Assembly (NCBI RefSeq): GCF_009497155.1
Contig: NZ_WINI01000001.1
Location: forward strand, 930,001-994,000
Source: Glaciimonas soli
Lineage (GTDB): Bacteria > Pseudomonadota > Gammaproteobacteria > Burkholderiales > Burkholderiaceae_D
Length of the DNA stretch: 64,000 nucleotides
Reading direction: 5' to 3'
Part shown: positions 26,117 to 35,077 of the stretch, in pieces
Layout: each line of letters begins with the position of its first letter
Numbering within the stretch: position 1 is the first letter of the stretch
The notes under the pieces: model-generated
Seen by the model: the letters and a program-made list of their open reading frames with translations, nothing else
What the model was told of the DNA's origin: nothing
Databases searched by the model: none
Program-made: the position numbers and the translations under genes

Positions 26117-27865
26117 ATGAACTTAACTACAGCAAAAGTGGTGAAATTAGAGCCACATCAACATGATGCATTGCTGAGCATACGCAATCTGACTGTCAGT
26201 TTTCGTACTGACAAGAAGCATACCGTTGATGCAGTAAAAGGAATCTCATTTGATATCCCGCGCAACAGCACCATTGCGTTGGTCGGTGAATCCGGTAGCG
26301 GAAAATCCGTCAGTTCGCTGGCGGTAATGGGCTTGCTTTCTCCTGACAACGCCGTCGTTGATCCGAAAAGCAGCATCATGTTTGAAGGTCGTGACTTGCT
26401 GACCTTGTCGATCGCCGAGCGACGCAAGCTGTGCGGCAAAGATATCTCGATGATTTTTCAGGAGCCAATGACTTCGCTCAATCCGGTCTTTACCGTCGGC
26501 TTCCAAATCGGTGAGGTATTGCAGCAGCATATGGGCATGAACGCCAAAGAAGCGCGTGCACGCTCTATCGCCTTGTTGAAGGAAGTTGGTATTCCATCGC
26601 CAGAAACCAAGATTGATGCGTTCCCTAGCCAGATGTCCGGTGGCCAGCAGCAGCGTGTGATGATTGCGATGGCGATTGCCTGCGAACCGAAATTGCTGAT
26701 TGCCGATGAGCCAACAACGGCGCTTGATGTGACCATCCAGAAGCAAATTATCGACTTGATCGAAGCATTGCGCCAAAAGCACAAAATGTCCGTGCTGTTC
26801 ATCACGCATGACTTGGCATTGGTCGGTGAAATCGCGGATCGCGTGATCGTCATGCGTAGTGGCGAAATCCGTGAAAAAGGCGATGTCCGTCAAATCTTTG
26901 AAGCACCTAGAGATCCGTATACCAAAGCGCTCTTGCTATGTCGCCCTTCTCTCGACAATCGCCCATGGCGCTTGCCAGTCATCAGCGATTACATGAACGG
27001 CAATCCACTTGGCGACCATGCGGAATTGGTGCAAAAACAGCGCAGCCGTGGTTTGAACGGTAAAGAAGACATCATTCTTGAGGTGAAAAATCTCGGCAAG
27101 AGTTTTTATACGCGCGAAGGCCTGTTCGGCCGCAAAGAATTCAAGGCAGTCAAAGATGTCTCGTTTAAACTCGCACGTGGCAAAACGCTGGGTGTGGTGG
27201 GCGAGTCCGGCTCTGGCAAAACCACAGTCGGACTCACTTTATTGCGTTTGCATCAAGCCACTTCTGGACAAGCGCTGTTTGAAGGTAAAGACATTCTGTC
27301 GATGTCGAATAAAGAATTCATGGCCTACAAGCGCCGGATTCAAATTATTTTCCAAAACCCTTACGCTTCACTCAACCCGCGTTTCACAGTCGGTCAAATT
27401 CTGCTGGAACCGATGCGCATTCATGGCATCGGCAAAGACGATAAAGAGCGTGTCGATATGGCTTTGCAGTTATTGCAAAAAGTCAGCTTGCCGGTCGCTG
27501 CCTTCCATCGCTACCCGCACGAATTCTCCGGCGGTCAACGTCAGCGTATCGCCATTGCCCGTTGCCTGACCATGAAACCGGAAATATTGGTTTGCGATGA
27601 ATCAGTCTCGGCATTGGATGTATCAGTACAAGCGCAGGTACTGAACTTGCTGCAAGATTTGCAAGAAGAATTCGGCATGAGCTACATCTTCATCTCCCAC
27701 GATCTGGCGGTAGTCAAATACATTGCCGATCAAGTGATGGTGATGAATCAAGGCGAAGTGGTGGAATTGGCGAATTCAGATGAGCTGTATCACAACCCGC
27801 AAAATCCTTATACACAAACATTGTTGAGAGCAATTCCACGTGGATTGCAGAGTTTGGTAGCGTAA
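26117..27865 (+). CDS. Fused double ATP-binding protein of the peptide transporter (DppD-DppF type)
   Basis: This 582-residue protein holds two complete nucleotide-binding domains in one chain, replacing separate OppD and OppF. The first (about residues 15-270) has Walker A GESGSGKS and signature SGGQQQR. The second (about 315-570) has Walker A GESGSGKT, signature SGGQRQR and Walker B ILVCDES. Each domain ends with the oligopeptide-transporter C-terminal extension (DPYTKALLLCRPSL; NPYTQTLLRAIPRG). GAAGGA precedes ATG 26117 at good spacing. It powers the import of peptides captured by the three binding proteins; all catalytic motifs look intact. A hairpin follows the stop. Confidence 0.95.
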   Translation: MNLTTAKVVKLEPHQHDALLSIRNLTVSFRTDKKHTVDAVKGISFDIPRNSTIALVGESGSGKSVSSLAVMGLLSPDNAVVDPKSSIMFEGRDLLTLSIAERRKLCGKDISMIFQEPMTSLNPVFTVGFQIGEVLQQHMGMNAKEARARSIALLKEVGIPSPETKIDAFPSQMSGGQQQRVMIAMAIACEPKLLIADEPTTALDVTIQKQIIDLIEALRQKHKMSVLFITHDLALVGEIADRVIVMRSGEIREKGDVRQIFEAPRDPYTKALLLCRPSLDNRPWRLPVISDYMNGNPLGDHAELVQKQRSRGLNGKEDIILEVKNLGKSFYTREGLFGRKEFKAVKDVSFKLARGKTLGVVGESGSGKTTVGLTLLRLHQATSGQALFEGKDILSMSNKEFMAYKRRIQIIFQNPYASLNPRFTVGQILLEPMRIHGIGKDDKERVDMALQLLQKVSLPVAAFHRYPHEFSGGQRQRIAIARCLTMKPEILVCDESVSALDVSVQAQVLNLLQDLQEEFGMSYIFISHDLAVVKYIADQVMVMNQGEVVELANSDELYHNPQNPYTQTLLRAIPRGLQSLVA

Positions 27866-27876
27866 ACACAGCAGAC

Positions 27877-27904
27877 AGCGTGGGCACAAAATTGTGCCCA
27901 CGCT
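27877..27904 (+). terminator. Hairpin closing the peptide-import operon
   Basis: AGCGTGGGCACAA / TTGTGCCCACGCT form a 13-bp stem with a 2-base loop, 12 bases after the ATPase stop. The T-run behind it is weak. Confidence 0.65.
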
Positions 27905-27969
27905 GCCATTTAACGCCAGTTTTTTGAAGTTGCCTTTGAAGTTGAAGTTTTTTTGAATTTCGCATTGGA

Positions 27970-28190
27970 CGTTGCCAAAAGTGATGATGCTTATTCGGAA
28001 AAAGAGGGAAGACATGTTTGAGCGTAGCGAGTTGGTCTTTCCTCCCGAATAAGCATCAGCATTTTTGGGAACCCGCCAACGGCGGGCAACGGCTCTGCGA
28101 TCGCCTTCTTTTGCTTACTTTTCTTGGCGAAGCAAGAAAAGTGAGTAGCTGTCGGGCTACCCCCGACATTGCCGGTACCACGGAGTAAAA
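27970..28190. repeat. Dispersed compound inverted-repeat element
   Basis: It contains GATGCTTATTCGG / CCGAATAAGCATC (27986-27998 with 28045-28057), an ACCCGCCAACGGCGGGC hairpin near 28071-28087, a CTTTTCTTG / CAAGAAAAG stem near 28118-28141, and GTCGGGCTACCCCCGAC after it. The CTTCTTTTGCTTACTTTTCT-type block is one I recall as a common intergenic repeat of Burkholderiales. No other copy is in this window. Confidence 0.55.
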
Positions 28191-28243
28191 ACGTTATCAA
28201 ATACTGATAACAGATGAATCACCGCGAATAAAGAAACGAAACC

Positions 28244-29683
28244 ATGCACGATACCCTCCGCACCCAATTCAAACGCCTGGCCCCCGCCGTTGATTTTTGC
28301 TCCCTGCGTCTAGTCGACGAAAGCAGCGAACACATCATGGTACGTCAGGACGTTTTACAACCGATCAGCAACCGCGCAGACTGCGGCGTGATGGTGACGG
28401 TAATCCATCATGGCGGTTATGGTTACGCCGCCACCAGCGACCTCAGCGATAGCGGTTTAAAAGAAGCATTCAGCCGCGCTAAAAGTTGGGCTGAAGCCAG
28501 CGCCGGACGTTCGGTGGTGGATTACTCTGCGATTGCCATGCCGCGCCCTACCGGTCGTTATATTGGTTCCGGCGTAGCGTATAACATGCCGCATCGCAAA
28601 GATATCATCGCTCTGCTGATGCGTGAATCGCAAGCCTGTCGTATCGATCAGCGTATCGTTGACTGGTATGCGGCATTTGGTTCAGTCACTTCCGATCAGC
28701 TGTATTTAAGTGCCGACGGCGCTGATATTTCTCAACAATTTCACTACGTCATTCCCAACTTGGCAGCCACTGCCAATCAAGGTGTAGACACGCAAACGCG
28801 CAGCCTGGGCGGTCAATACAATGGCTATTGCCGTCAAGGTGGGATGGAAGTATTAGCCGCAGCAGGCTTCGATGGCGCCGGTCAGCGCGTCGCTGCACAA
28901 GCGCTGGAATTACTCGCAGCACCCAACTGCCCTACCGGCGTGATGGATTTACTGTTGATGCCAGAACAGATGATGCTGCAGATTCACGAATCTATCGGTC
29001 ACCCGCTGGAACTGGATCGCATTCTCGGTGACGAGCGTAATTTTGCCGGGACCAGTTTTGTCACGCAAGATATGTTTGGTCATTTCAAATATGGTTCTGA
29101 TCTGCTTAACGTGACACACGATCCTAGCCGCTCTGAGCAATTCGCCAGCTATCAATGGGATGACGACGGCAGCCCTGCCGAGCGCCAATTTATTATCCAG
29201 AACGGCATTCTTAAAAAGCCATTGGGTGGCGCAATTTCCCAGGCGCGCGCGGGAATGGATGGCGTTGCCAATGCCCGTGCCTGTAGCTGGAATCGGCCGC
29301 CGATGGACAGGATGGCGAATTTAAATATCGAACCGGGCAGCAGTTCACTCAACGATTTGATCAAATCAGTTGAGCGCGGTGTGCTGATGGATACCAATGT
29401 ATCTTGGTCTATCGACGATTCACGAAATAAATTCCAATTTGGTTGCGAAACCGGCCGTCTGATCGAAAACGGTGAATTAAAAGGCGTGGTCAAAAACCCG
29501 AATTATCGCGGCATTTCCGAAAGCTTCTGGCGCTCCTTAAAAGGTGTCGGTGATCAATCAACCTTCAACGTCATGGGTACCCCATTTTGCGGCAAGGGTG
29601 AACCATCACAGGTCATCCGTGTAGGTCATGCCTCACCTGCCTGTTTGTTTAGCAATATTGATGTGTTTGGGGGAGAAGCATAA
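28244..29683 (+). CDS. TldD-family metallopeptidase subunit
   Basis: This 479-residue protein is a TldD-type peptidase subunit of the TldD/PmbA family. The zinc site HEXXXH is present as HESIGH at residues 248-252 and is followed by PLELDRILGDERNFAG; a conserved Cys ligand region lies near FQFGCETGRL. TldD with TldE forms a heterodimer that threads unfolded peptides through its core; in E. coli it matures microcin B17 and degrades CcdA. The stop overlaps the start of the next gene as TAATG, so the two are translated together. This looks like an additional, short TldD lineage and not the long housekeeping tldD. It follows a peptide-import operon. Confidence 0.88.
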   Translation: MHDTLRTQFKRLAPAVDFCSLRLVDESSEHIMVRQDVLQPISNRADCGVMVTVIHHGGYGYAATSDLSDSGLKEAFSRAKSWAEASAGRSVVDYSAIAMPRPTGRYIGSGVAYNMPHRKDIIALLMRESQACRIDQRIVDWYAAFGSVTSDQLYLSADGADISQQFHYVIPNLAATANQGVDTQTRSLGGQYNGYCRQGGMEVLAAAGFDGAGQRVAAQALELLAAPNCPTGVMDLLLMPEQMMLQIHESIGHPLELDRILGDERNFAGTSFVTQDMFGHFKYGSDLLNVTHDPSRSEQFASYQWDDDGSPAERQFIIQNGILKKPLGGAISQARAGMDGVANARACSWNRPPMDRMANLNIEPGSSSLNDLIKSVERGVLMDTNVSWSIDDSRNKFQFGCETGRLIENGELKGVVKNPNYRGISESFWRSLKGVGDQSTFNVMGTPFCGKGEPSQVIRVGHASPACLFSNIDVFGGEA

Positions 29684-31005
29684 TGCAAGCGTATTTTTAT
29701 AATTTGGCCACTGCCATCAACAAGCAACTTCAAACTGCCGAACAATTCACTTGCTGGTTTGCTGCAGAAACATCGGATTTCGTCCGCTTCAATCACAGTG
29801 TGATTCGACAACCGGGCAATGTGCAGCAAATGATATTGTCGTTGCGTTTAATCGCCGGCAAACGCCATGCACAAAGTAGCGCGACCTTAAGCGGCAATCC
29901 AGAAACTGACCATGATCAGTGCCTGTACATGCTGCGTCAATTGCGCAACCAGTTGGAAGATGTACCAGAAGATCCTTATTTCTTGTTTGCGCAAGAAGTC
30001 TGCTCTACCGAGCAAACACCCGCTTCGCAACTACCTAGCACCGCCGTCATCGTCGATCAGATATTGAGCGCAGCGCAAGGTTGTGACTTTGTTGGTATTT
30101 TGGCAGCCGGTGCAATCTATCGTGGTTTTGCCAATTCGTTTGGTCAGCGCAATTGGCAGCAAAGCGCCAACTTCAATCTCGATTGGAGCTTGTACCTGAG
30201 TCGCGATAAAGCAGTTAAAACATCGTATGCAGGTGTGCACTGGGATGGCGCCGCATTCCTGGAAAAAATGCAACAGGCCAAACAGCAATTGGCGCTATTA
30301 GAACGAGCACCGATCAGCATCAAACCGGGTGCTTATCGTGCCTACCTGACGCCGACGGCTTTGAACGAATTGGTTGGTATGCTCAATTGGGATGGCTTGT
30401 CCGAAAAATCGTTGCGCACCAAGCAAAGCTCATTGCGTCGCATGCGTGATGAGGATCTGGCATTGCACTCGTCTGTTCACATCAGTGAAAACACTGCCGA
30501 CGGCATTGCCCCGCGCTTTCAGCAAGACGGTTTTATCAAACCGGAACAATTGCCATTAATCGCGCAAGGTAAATTAGTCGGCAGCATGATCTCGCCGCGC
30601 ACCGCGCTGGAATACGATCTCACAGCCAATGGCGCTGACAATGGTGAATCCATGACATCGCTGGATATGGCGGCTGGTCAACTGCCATTAGCGCAAGTAC
30701 TGGCAGAATTGGGAACCGGTATTTACGTCAGCAACCTGTGGTATTTGAATTTTTCCGATCGCGCCAATTGCCGCATCACCGGCATGACCCGCTTCGCCAC
30801 TTTCTGGGTTGAAAACGGTGAAATCAAAGCACCATTAAATGTGATGCGCTTTGATGATTCCTTATTCCGTTTGTTGGGTGAAAATTTGTTAGCGTTGACA
30901 CAAGAACGTGAATTATTAGTCGACGCCTCCACCTATAACGAACGCAGCGTCAGCAGTACGCGTTTGCCCGGTGCGCTGGTGAAAGATTTTAATTTCGTGC
31001 TGTAA
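29683..31005 (+). CDS. TldE/PmbA-family subunit
   Basis: This 440-residue partner of the preceding TldD-type protein overlaps it by one base. It has the PmbA-like architecture: an N-terminal half with alpha/beta repeats, a middle part without the HEXXXH zinc site (expected for the non-catalytic subunit), and a C-terminal beta-rich part with NLWYLNFSDRANCRITGMTR and the conserved RLPGALVKDF-like end. In the known complex TldE supplies half of the cage and TldD the metal. Gene order and coupling imply a functional heterodimer. The substrate may be peptides imported by the adjacent operon, but this is inference; no precursor peptide gene is visible nearby. Confidence 0.85.
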   Translation: MQAYFYNLATAINKQLQTAEQFTCWFAAETSDFVRFNHSVIRQPGNVQQMILSLRLIAGKRHAQSSATLSGNPETDHDQCLYMLRQLRNQLEDVPEDPYFLFAQEVCSTEQTPASQLPSTAVIVDQILSAAQGCDFVGILAAGAIYRGFANSFGQRNWQQSANFNLDWSLYLSRDKAVKTSYAGVHWDGAAFLEKMQQAKQQLALLERAPISIKPGAYRAYLTPTALNELVGMLNWDGLSEKSLRTKQSSLRRMRDEDLALHSSVHISENTADGIAPRFQQDGFIKPEQLPLIAQGKLVGSMISPRTALEYDLTANGADNGESMTSLDMAAGQLPLAQVLAELGTGIYVSNLWYLNFSDRANCRITGMTRFATFWVENGEIKAPLNVMRFDDSLFRLLGENLLALTQERELLVDASTYNERSVSSTRLPGALVKDFNFVL

Positions 31006-31091
31006 GTTATTCTCGTAGGATGGGTGGGCCACAGCGATACCCGTCTTACGGCTCATCCCATCATCAATCACGCATATCCCAAACCACCAGA

Positions 31092-31162
31092 CAAAAAAAA
31101 ACCCGCTGACCATTCGGTAGCGGGTTGAATCCAAACCTTAGGAGGTGTTGGAGGAGACAGGT
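31092..31162 (-). ncRNA. Putative anti-SD small RNA, copy 1
   Basis: Read on the minus strand, a TATAGT box (31171-31166) is followed by a C-rich segment with TCTCCTCC and CACCTCCT. A terminator comes next: stem AACCCGCT / AGCGGGTT with an inner ACC/GGT pairing and a run of nine T. CACCTCCT equals the anti-Shine-Dalgarno tail of 16S rRNA. I recall a reported betaproteobacterial toxic small RNA family with an anti-SD motif and think this belongs to or resembles it. Function and transcription are inferred. Confidence 0.65.
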
Positions 31163-31276
31163 GTAACTATATCGCAGCGCAACATACGAGTCTGCTTTAT
31201 TGTTTAGATATCAGCTATACGATATTCACATAACAGAATGTTTTGGCAAATCAACAAATATTCACAAACCATCAGG

Positions 31277-31347
31277 CGAAAAAAAACCCGCTGACCATTC
31301 GGTAGCGGGTTGAATCCAAACCTTAGGAGGTGTTGGAGGAGACAGGT
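31277..31347 (-). ncRNA. Putative anti-SD small RNA, copy 2
   Basis: Its core is identical to copy 1: the two C-rich blocks, the GGTTTGGATTC linker and the terminator stem are unchanged, with eight T after the stem. It lies 185 bases upstream in transcription order. The few changes between copies lie outside the presumed RNA. Confidence 0.65.
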
Positions 31348-31461
31348 GTAACTATATCGCAGCGCAACATGCGAGTCTGCTTTATTGTTTGGATATCAGC
31401 TATACGATATTCACATAACAGAATGTTTTGGCAAATCAACAAATATTCACAAACCATCAGG

Positions 31462-31532
31462 CGAAAAAAAACCCGCTGACCATTCGGTAGCGGGTTGAAT
31501 CCAAACCTTAGGAGGTGTTGGAGGAGACAGGT
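31462..31532 (-). ncRNA. Putative anti-SD small RNA, copy 3
   Basis: The core is again identical, although the DNA upstream (minus-strand sense) is clearly diverged from copies 1 and 2. This copy is the first after the autotransporter gene on the same strand. Conservation restricted to the RNA-like core supports a function. Confidence 0.65.
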
Positions 31533-31660
31533 GTAACTATATCGCAGTGCAACATGCGGGTCTGCTTTATTGTTTGGATAACAGATATACAGTATCCAGA
31601 TAACATACCCCACCCTTCCTCTTTTCTCTACCAGCTCTCTATGAAAATCATGCAATCTGC

Positions 31661-34510
31661 TTAATCCAAACTTATCCGTAACCCAGCCGACAGCACATTG
31701 TTAGTCAGTCCGCCACGACCGAATTGCATGTCGTAATTGGCATACCAGCTCCAGCGTTGATTAATTGCCGTAGAAATTCCCAGCCCTGCCCAGCCGCTAT
31801 TCTGGGGCAAACCTATCCCCTGCACCGTGAAACTACTTCCCGGTGTGCCATTAAACGTGCTGCTAAAGCCCAGATTGCCGTTAGTAAAAGCATGCTGCCA
31901 GGCGGCGTAGGCCTGCAGCTTACTGGTGCCGCTGAACCAGTTAACACTGCTATCAGCACGCACACCAAGGACACTCGCAGTTCGTTGATAAGTCTGAGCA
32001 GACGCATTCAAACCAAAGCTGCCGCCGGTTTCAGTAAAGCCGCCACGCCGGACCTGATCGATACTCAGGCCAGCGAACGGGGTGATGCTGTTGTCACCGT
32101 TGTTGCCTGATAATTTGAAGCCATAGCCAGTTTCGGCGTACGCAGATAACACGCTATCGGTATGGTCAGCATTGAGATTTTGTATTTCTGTTCCGATAAT
32201 CGCGGTGCGATTAACTTGACTATCCACTGTCGCTACGCCGACACGGGCAGAAACGTAAGCATTACTTTGCGCTAACGCGTAACGCCCATATAACGACACG
32301 CCGACATTCTGACTTTTAGAACTGCCGCCGAAACGATCGAAACTGGCTTTGCTGTCTGAATATGCCAGCGCCACACCGACAATAGTCCGTGGACTGAGCA
32401 GTGTATCAAAGCCGAATTGTCCGCCCCATAATGAGGTATCCGCAGTGGCATAACCTGTTTCGGCTAACTTCCCGGAAGCACCTATGGCACTGGCCCAAAA
32501 GCCCGTGCCTAAAGAAGGATTTTGTTGACCGAGTTGCGCCAGTCGATTGGACAAATCATGATTGACTGCTTGCGATTGCTGGAAAGTCAGCGCCTGTGAG
32601 GATGCGTAAATTTGTCCCGACAAACTATCGAGCGCAACACCCACGGTTTCAAGATTGGCACTATGCTCAAGTGCTGTCGCACTCGCCAAAAATGCTGCGT
32701 TAGCACCGCCGGTTTGACCGCTAGCGACCATATTGTCCGCAACAGTTAACGCTTGCTCGACGTTAGCGGCGCTATTAGTGCGGGTTGCATCGGCACTGAA
32801 AGCTTTGGCTGCAACCGCCGTGACACTGCTTCGCACCAAAGAGAGACCAACCGCATTTGCACCATAGCTGATGACGCCCGTAATCAAGCTTGGGAAGGTC
32901 GTGTTGGCATTAAATTGACCACTCACACCGGCACCGGCAGTCAACACGGTTGTCGCTTTCGCCTGTGATGTCACATAGCCAGTCAGATCAGTGACGACCA
33001 ATTGCGAATTGGCCAGTGTGGCTGTGCCGCCGACAGTCAACGTAGAAATAGCATCATTTACCAACACCGAAGTCGCCGATGCGGTGTAATTGCCAGCGAT
33101 GGTTAAGCCTTTGCCAGTGTTACTCAAAGTGCCGTTGTTGGCGACGCTGCCACCGATATGACCGCCGGCACCAGCCAGGTTGCCGGCAGCATCAATTTGC
33201 ACACCAGAGGTAATCGAACCGGTAATGTTGAGCGTGCCACCCGCGATCTGATTGAGGCCGGTATAGGTATTCGTACCGGATAGTGTCAATGTGCCGGTAC
33301 CGCCTTTCAGCAAGCCTGCGTCACCAGCGATGTTATTGCTGAATACTGAACTAACCGTATCAAAATTAACGTTGATGCTGCTGTTGCCTAAGGTCAGGCG
33401 CGTATCAAATAATGCAGGACCATTGACCGCCTTGCTGGCATTGAGTAATCCCCAGCCGTAAACAGTTGGATCGCCCATGGCGGTTGCCGTTGATAGTACA
33501 GTTTGGCGCAGCAAATCTGCATTCATCCAGGGATACACTTGCTGTATCAGCGCCAAAGTACCTGTCACCATCGGCGTCGCAAACGATGTCCCGTATACGC
33601 GCGTGCCGGATTCGGTCGACACAAAATCACCTGGCGCGGCAAGACACCAATTGGCCGCGGCACCACAACGATTGGCATAACTGGAAATCACGCCTGGAGT
33701 CGTATCGGCACTAGAGAACCCTTGCGTACCACCAACCGCATTGACTGCGGTGACCGCTAGCCAGCCGGTTTGTAATTCAGGATACAGCGCAGGCAAAGCT
33801 GCGGGGTAGTCTGGTTGTGCCGCGGACTCATTCCCGGCGGCCCACACAAACAAACCACCTTGGGTCACAAATGGACGGTAAATATTCGCTGTGTTACTGG
33901 CATAAGCAGTCAGGGCGTTGCTGCTGACGCTGGTTGGAGAATAGGTGCTGGCGCTAGATTGATTAAATATGCGTACGCCTTTGTTGTATAAATCCTGATA
34001 GATTTGGCTACTCATGCCAACGCCATCGTAAGCAGTAGTGCCAACAGCGCCACCAGCCGCAGCCCCATCAATCTGTACACCTGGTGCCACGCCAGCAGTA
34101 GTGCCACCTAATGCTTCAGATACTTCCGTCCCGTGCGGATTGCCATTGCCGTTCAGATTGGTATTACCGAAGGTCGTATAAACAGTCTTAGTAATACGTC
34201 CGGTGAGTTGGGGATCTGATAAATCAAAATCGGTATCGACCACTCCCACGGTCACGCCTGCACCAGTAATACCTGCAGCATTAGCTGCATTTTTATTGGC
34301 AGGATCGTTGGTATTGAGCAGACCCGCGGAGGTTTGGGATGTTGGGGACGGCGATGTCGTTGTGGACGTTGCAGACGGTGGGGTAGTCAGTGTATTTGAC
34401 GAGCCAGGATTAGGATTGGTGCTACCGCCACCTCCACCACCACAAGCGGTCAATAATGTAGAAACTGCGAGGGAAATTGCCGATAAAGAAAAGCGAACTG
34501 AATATTGCAT
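31661..34510 (-). CDS. Lipoprotein subtilase autotransporter (NalP/AasP-like)
   Basis: I start it at ATG 34510 (MQYSVRFSLSAISL), which has GAGG 7 bases upstream; starts at 34516 and 34555 are less well placed. The 949-residue protein has a lipobox LLTAC (Cys23) followed by a Gly run and a Ser/Thr/Pro linker to about residue 62. An S8 subtilisin domain follows with Asp92 (GVVDTDFD), His126 (NPHGTEV) and Ser309 (YGTSFATPMV). Next is a passenger-associated repeat (GGTGTLTLSGTNTYTG) near residue 410, and a C-terminal autotransporter beta-barrel from about residue 680 to the end. Surface serine proteases of this kind, such as NalP, cleave other exported proteins. The triad is intact. Confidence 0.93.
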   Translation of the reverse strand: MQYSVRFSLSAISLAVSTLLTACGGGGGGSTNPNPGSSNTLTTPPSATSTTTSPSPTSQTSAGLLNTNDPANKNAANAAGITGAGVTVGVVDTDFDLSDPQLTGRITKTVYTTFGNTNLNGNGNPHGTEVSEALGGTTAGVAPGVQIDGAAAGGAVGTTAYDGVGMSSQIYQDLYNKGVRIFNQSSASTYSPTSVSSNALTAYASNTANIYRPFVTQGGLFVWAAGNESAAQPDYPAALPALYPELQTGWLAVTAVNAVGGTQGFSSADTTPGVISSYANRCGAAANWCLAAPGDFVSTESGTRVYGTSFATPMVTGTLALIQQVYPWMNADLLRQTVLSTATAMGDPTVYGWGLLNASKAVNGPALFDTRLTLGNSSINVNFDTVSSVFSNNIAGDAGLLKGGTGTLTLSGTNTYTGLNQIAGGTLNITGSITSGVQIDAAGNLAGAGGHIGGSVANNGTLSNTGKGLTIAGNYTASATSVLVNDAISTLTVGGTATLANSQLVVTDLTGYVTSQAKATTVLTAGAGVSGQFNANTTFPSLITGVISYGANAVGLSLVRSSVTAVAAKAFSADATRTNSAANVEQALTVADNMVASGQTGGANAAFLASATALEHSANLETVGVALDSLSGQIYASSQALTFQQSQAVNHDLSNRLAQLGQQNPSLGTGFWASAIGASGKLAETGYATADTSLWGGQFGFDTLLSPRTIVGVALAYSDSKASFDRFGGSSKSQNVGVSLYGRYALAQSNAYVSARVGVATVDSQVNRTAIIGTEIQNLNADHTDSVLSAYAETGYGFKLSGNNGDNSITPFAGLSIDQVRRGGFTETGGSFGLNASAQTYQRTASVLGVRADSSVNWFSGTSKLQAYAAWQHAFTNGNLGFSSTFNGTPGSSFTVQGIGLPQNSGWAGLGISTAINQRWSWYANYDMQFGRGGLTNNVLSAGLRISLD

Positions 34511-35077
34511 AAGCATGCCTCGATAGACCAAAAAAATATCTTTCGAGTAATGCATCCTTCATAACTTTTCGATTGCTAATTCCGACTAAGCTTAACTTGC
34601 CTAAACCAAACTATTAATGAGTTACTATCTAAATACATTATCCGTCAGAAATGTTCCGGACAAGATACACTCAGGTTCAAAATTGCACAACGAGAACAAC
34701 AAATTCAGCGCAATTAACAACATTTAGTTGCCAATAAAAGATTTTGCTTAAGATAACAATGTTACAAATGACAAATGAACTTATTACGCAATCCACTAAT
34801 AACAGTTAACATTTCCGTATGTTAAGTAAATAATGGTATAAAAATACATGGCTATTGATGATTAATTACATATTTCCCAAATTGAATATAATTAATTCAT
34901 TGATAATAATTATTTCAATTCCAGAAAAGTAGAAATATATAAGTCTCCCTATTTCACATGTATTGCATGGCAAACTATTTTTCAAAATGCTGTGTTTTAT
35001 ATCTTTTCTCCTTAAAGTGTGTAAGCTTCGGGCTCTTTTTCAGCAGTCAGCATTTGCTTCACAAACTTTGATTTTCT
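34511..35077. other. AT-rich gene-free stretch between divergent genes
   Basis: About 570 bases between the autotransporter and the MdfA-like gene. It is strongly AT-rich, most so at about 34740-34930, and presumably holds both promoters. No ORF or clear operator is seen. Confidence 0.8.

Larger units (their letters stand above)
27866..28243. other. Gene-free stretch between the ATPase and TldD genes
   Basis: It holds the operon-end hairpin and, from about 27970 to 28190, a compound inverted-repeat element described separately. Frames here are not considered coding. Confidence 0.75.
31093..31600 (-). repeat. 185-bp tandem repeat, about 2.8 copies
   Basis: The motif ACCCGCTGACCATTCGGTAG starts at 31101, 31286 and 31471, giving a period of exactly 185 bases twice. 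Copies 1 and 2 differ at two or three positions. Copy 3 is diverged at its far end (after TGTTTGGATA) but its core is identical. Confidence 0.97.
31006..31660. other. Gene-free stretch with tandem RNA-like units
   Basis: No ORF is supported. It contains a short repeat-like sequence (GGATGGGTGGGCCACAGCGA and on) just after the TldE stop, then three 185-bp tandem units from about 31093 to about 31600, each with a minus-strand terminator. Confidence 0.85.

Noticed and set aside
27991-28200. 69-codon minus-strand frame
   Set aside because: It lies inside the compound inverted repeat; similar frames elsewhere are artefacts of that repeat.
31141-31170. Plus-strand Shine-Dalgarno sequences heading tiny ORFs in the tandem units
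   Set aside because: The GGAGG motifs are followed too closely by TTG/GTG and the frames are not conserved among copies; the terminator's T-run fits only the minus strand.
31093-31600. CRISPR array
   Set aside because: Only three units with a 185-bp period; the unit includes a terminator, spacers are not unique, and no cas genes are near.
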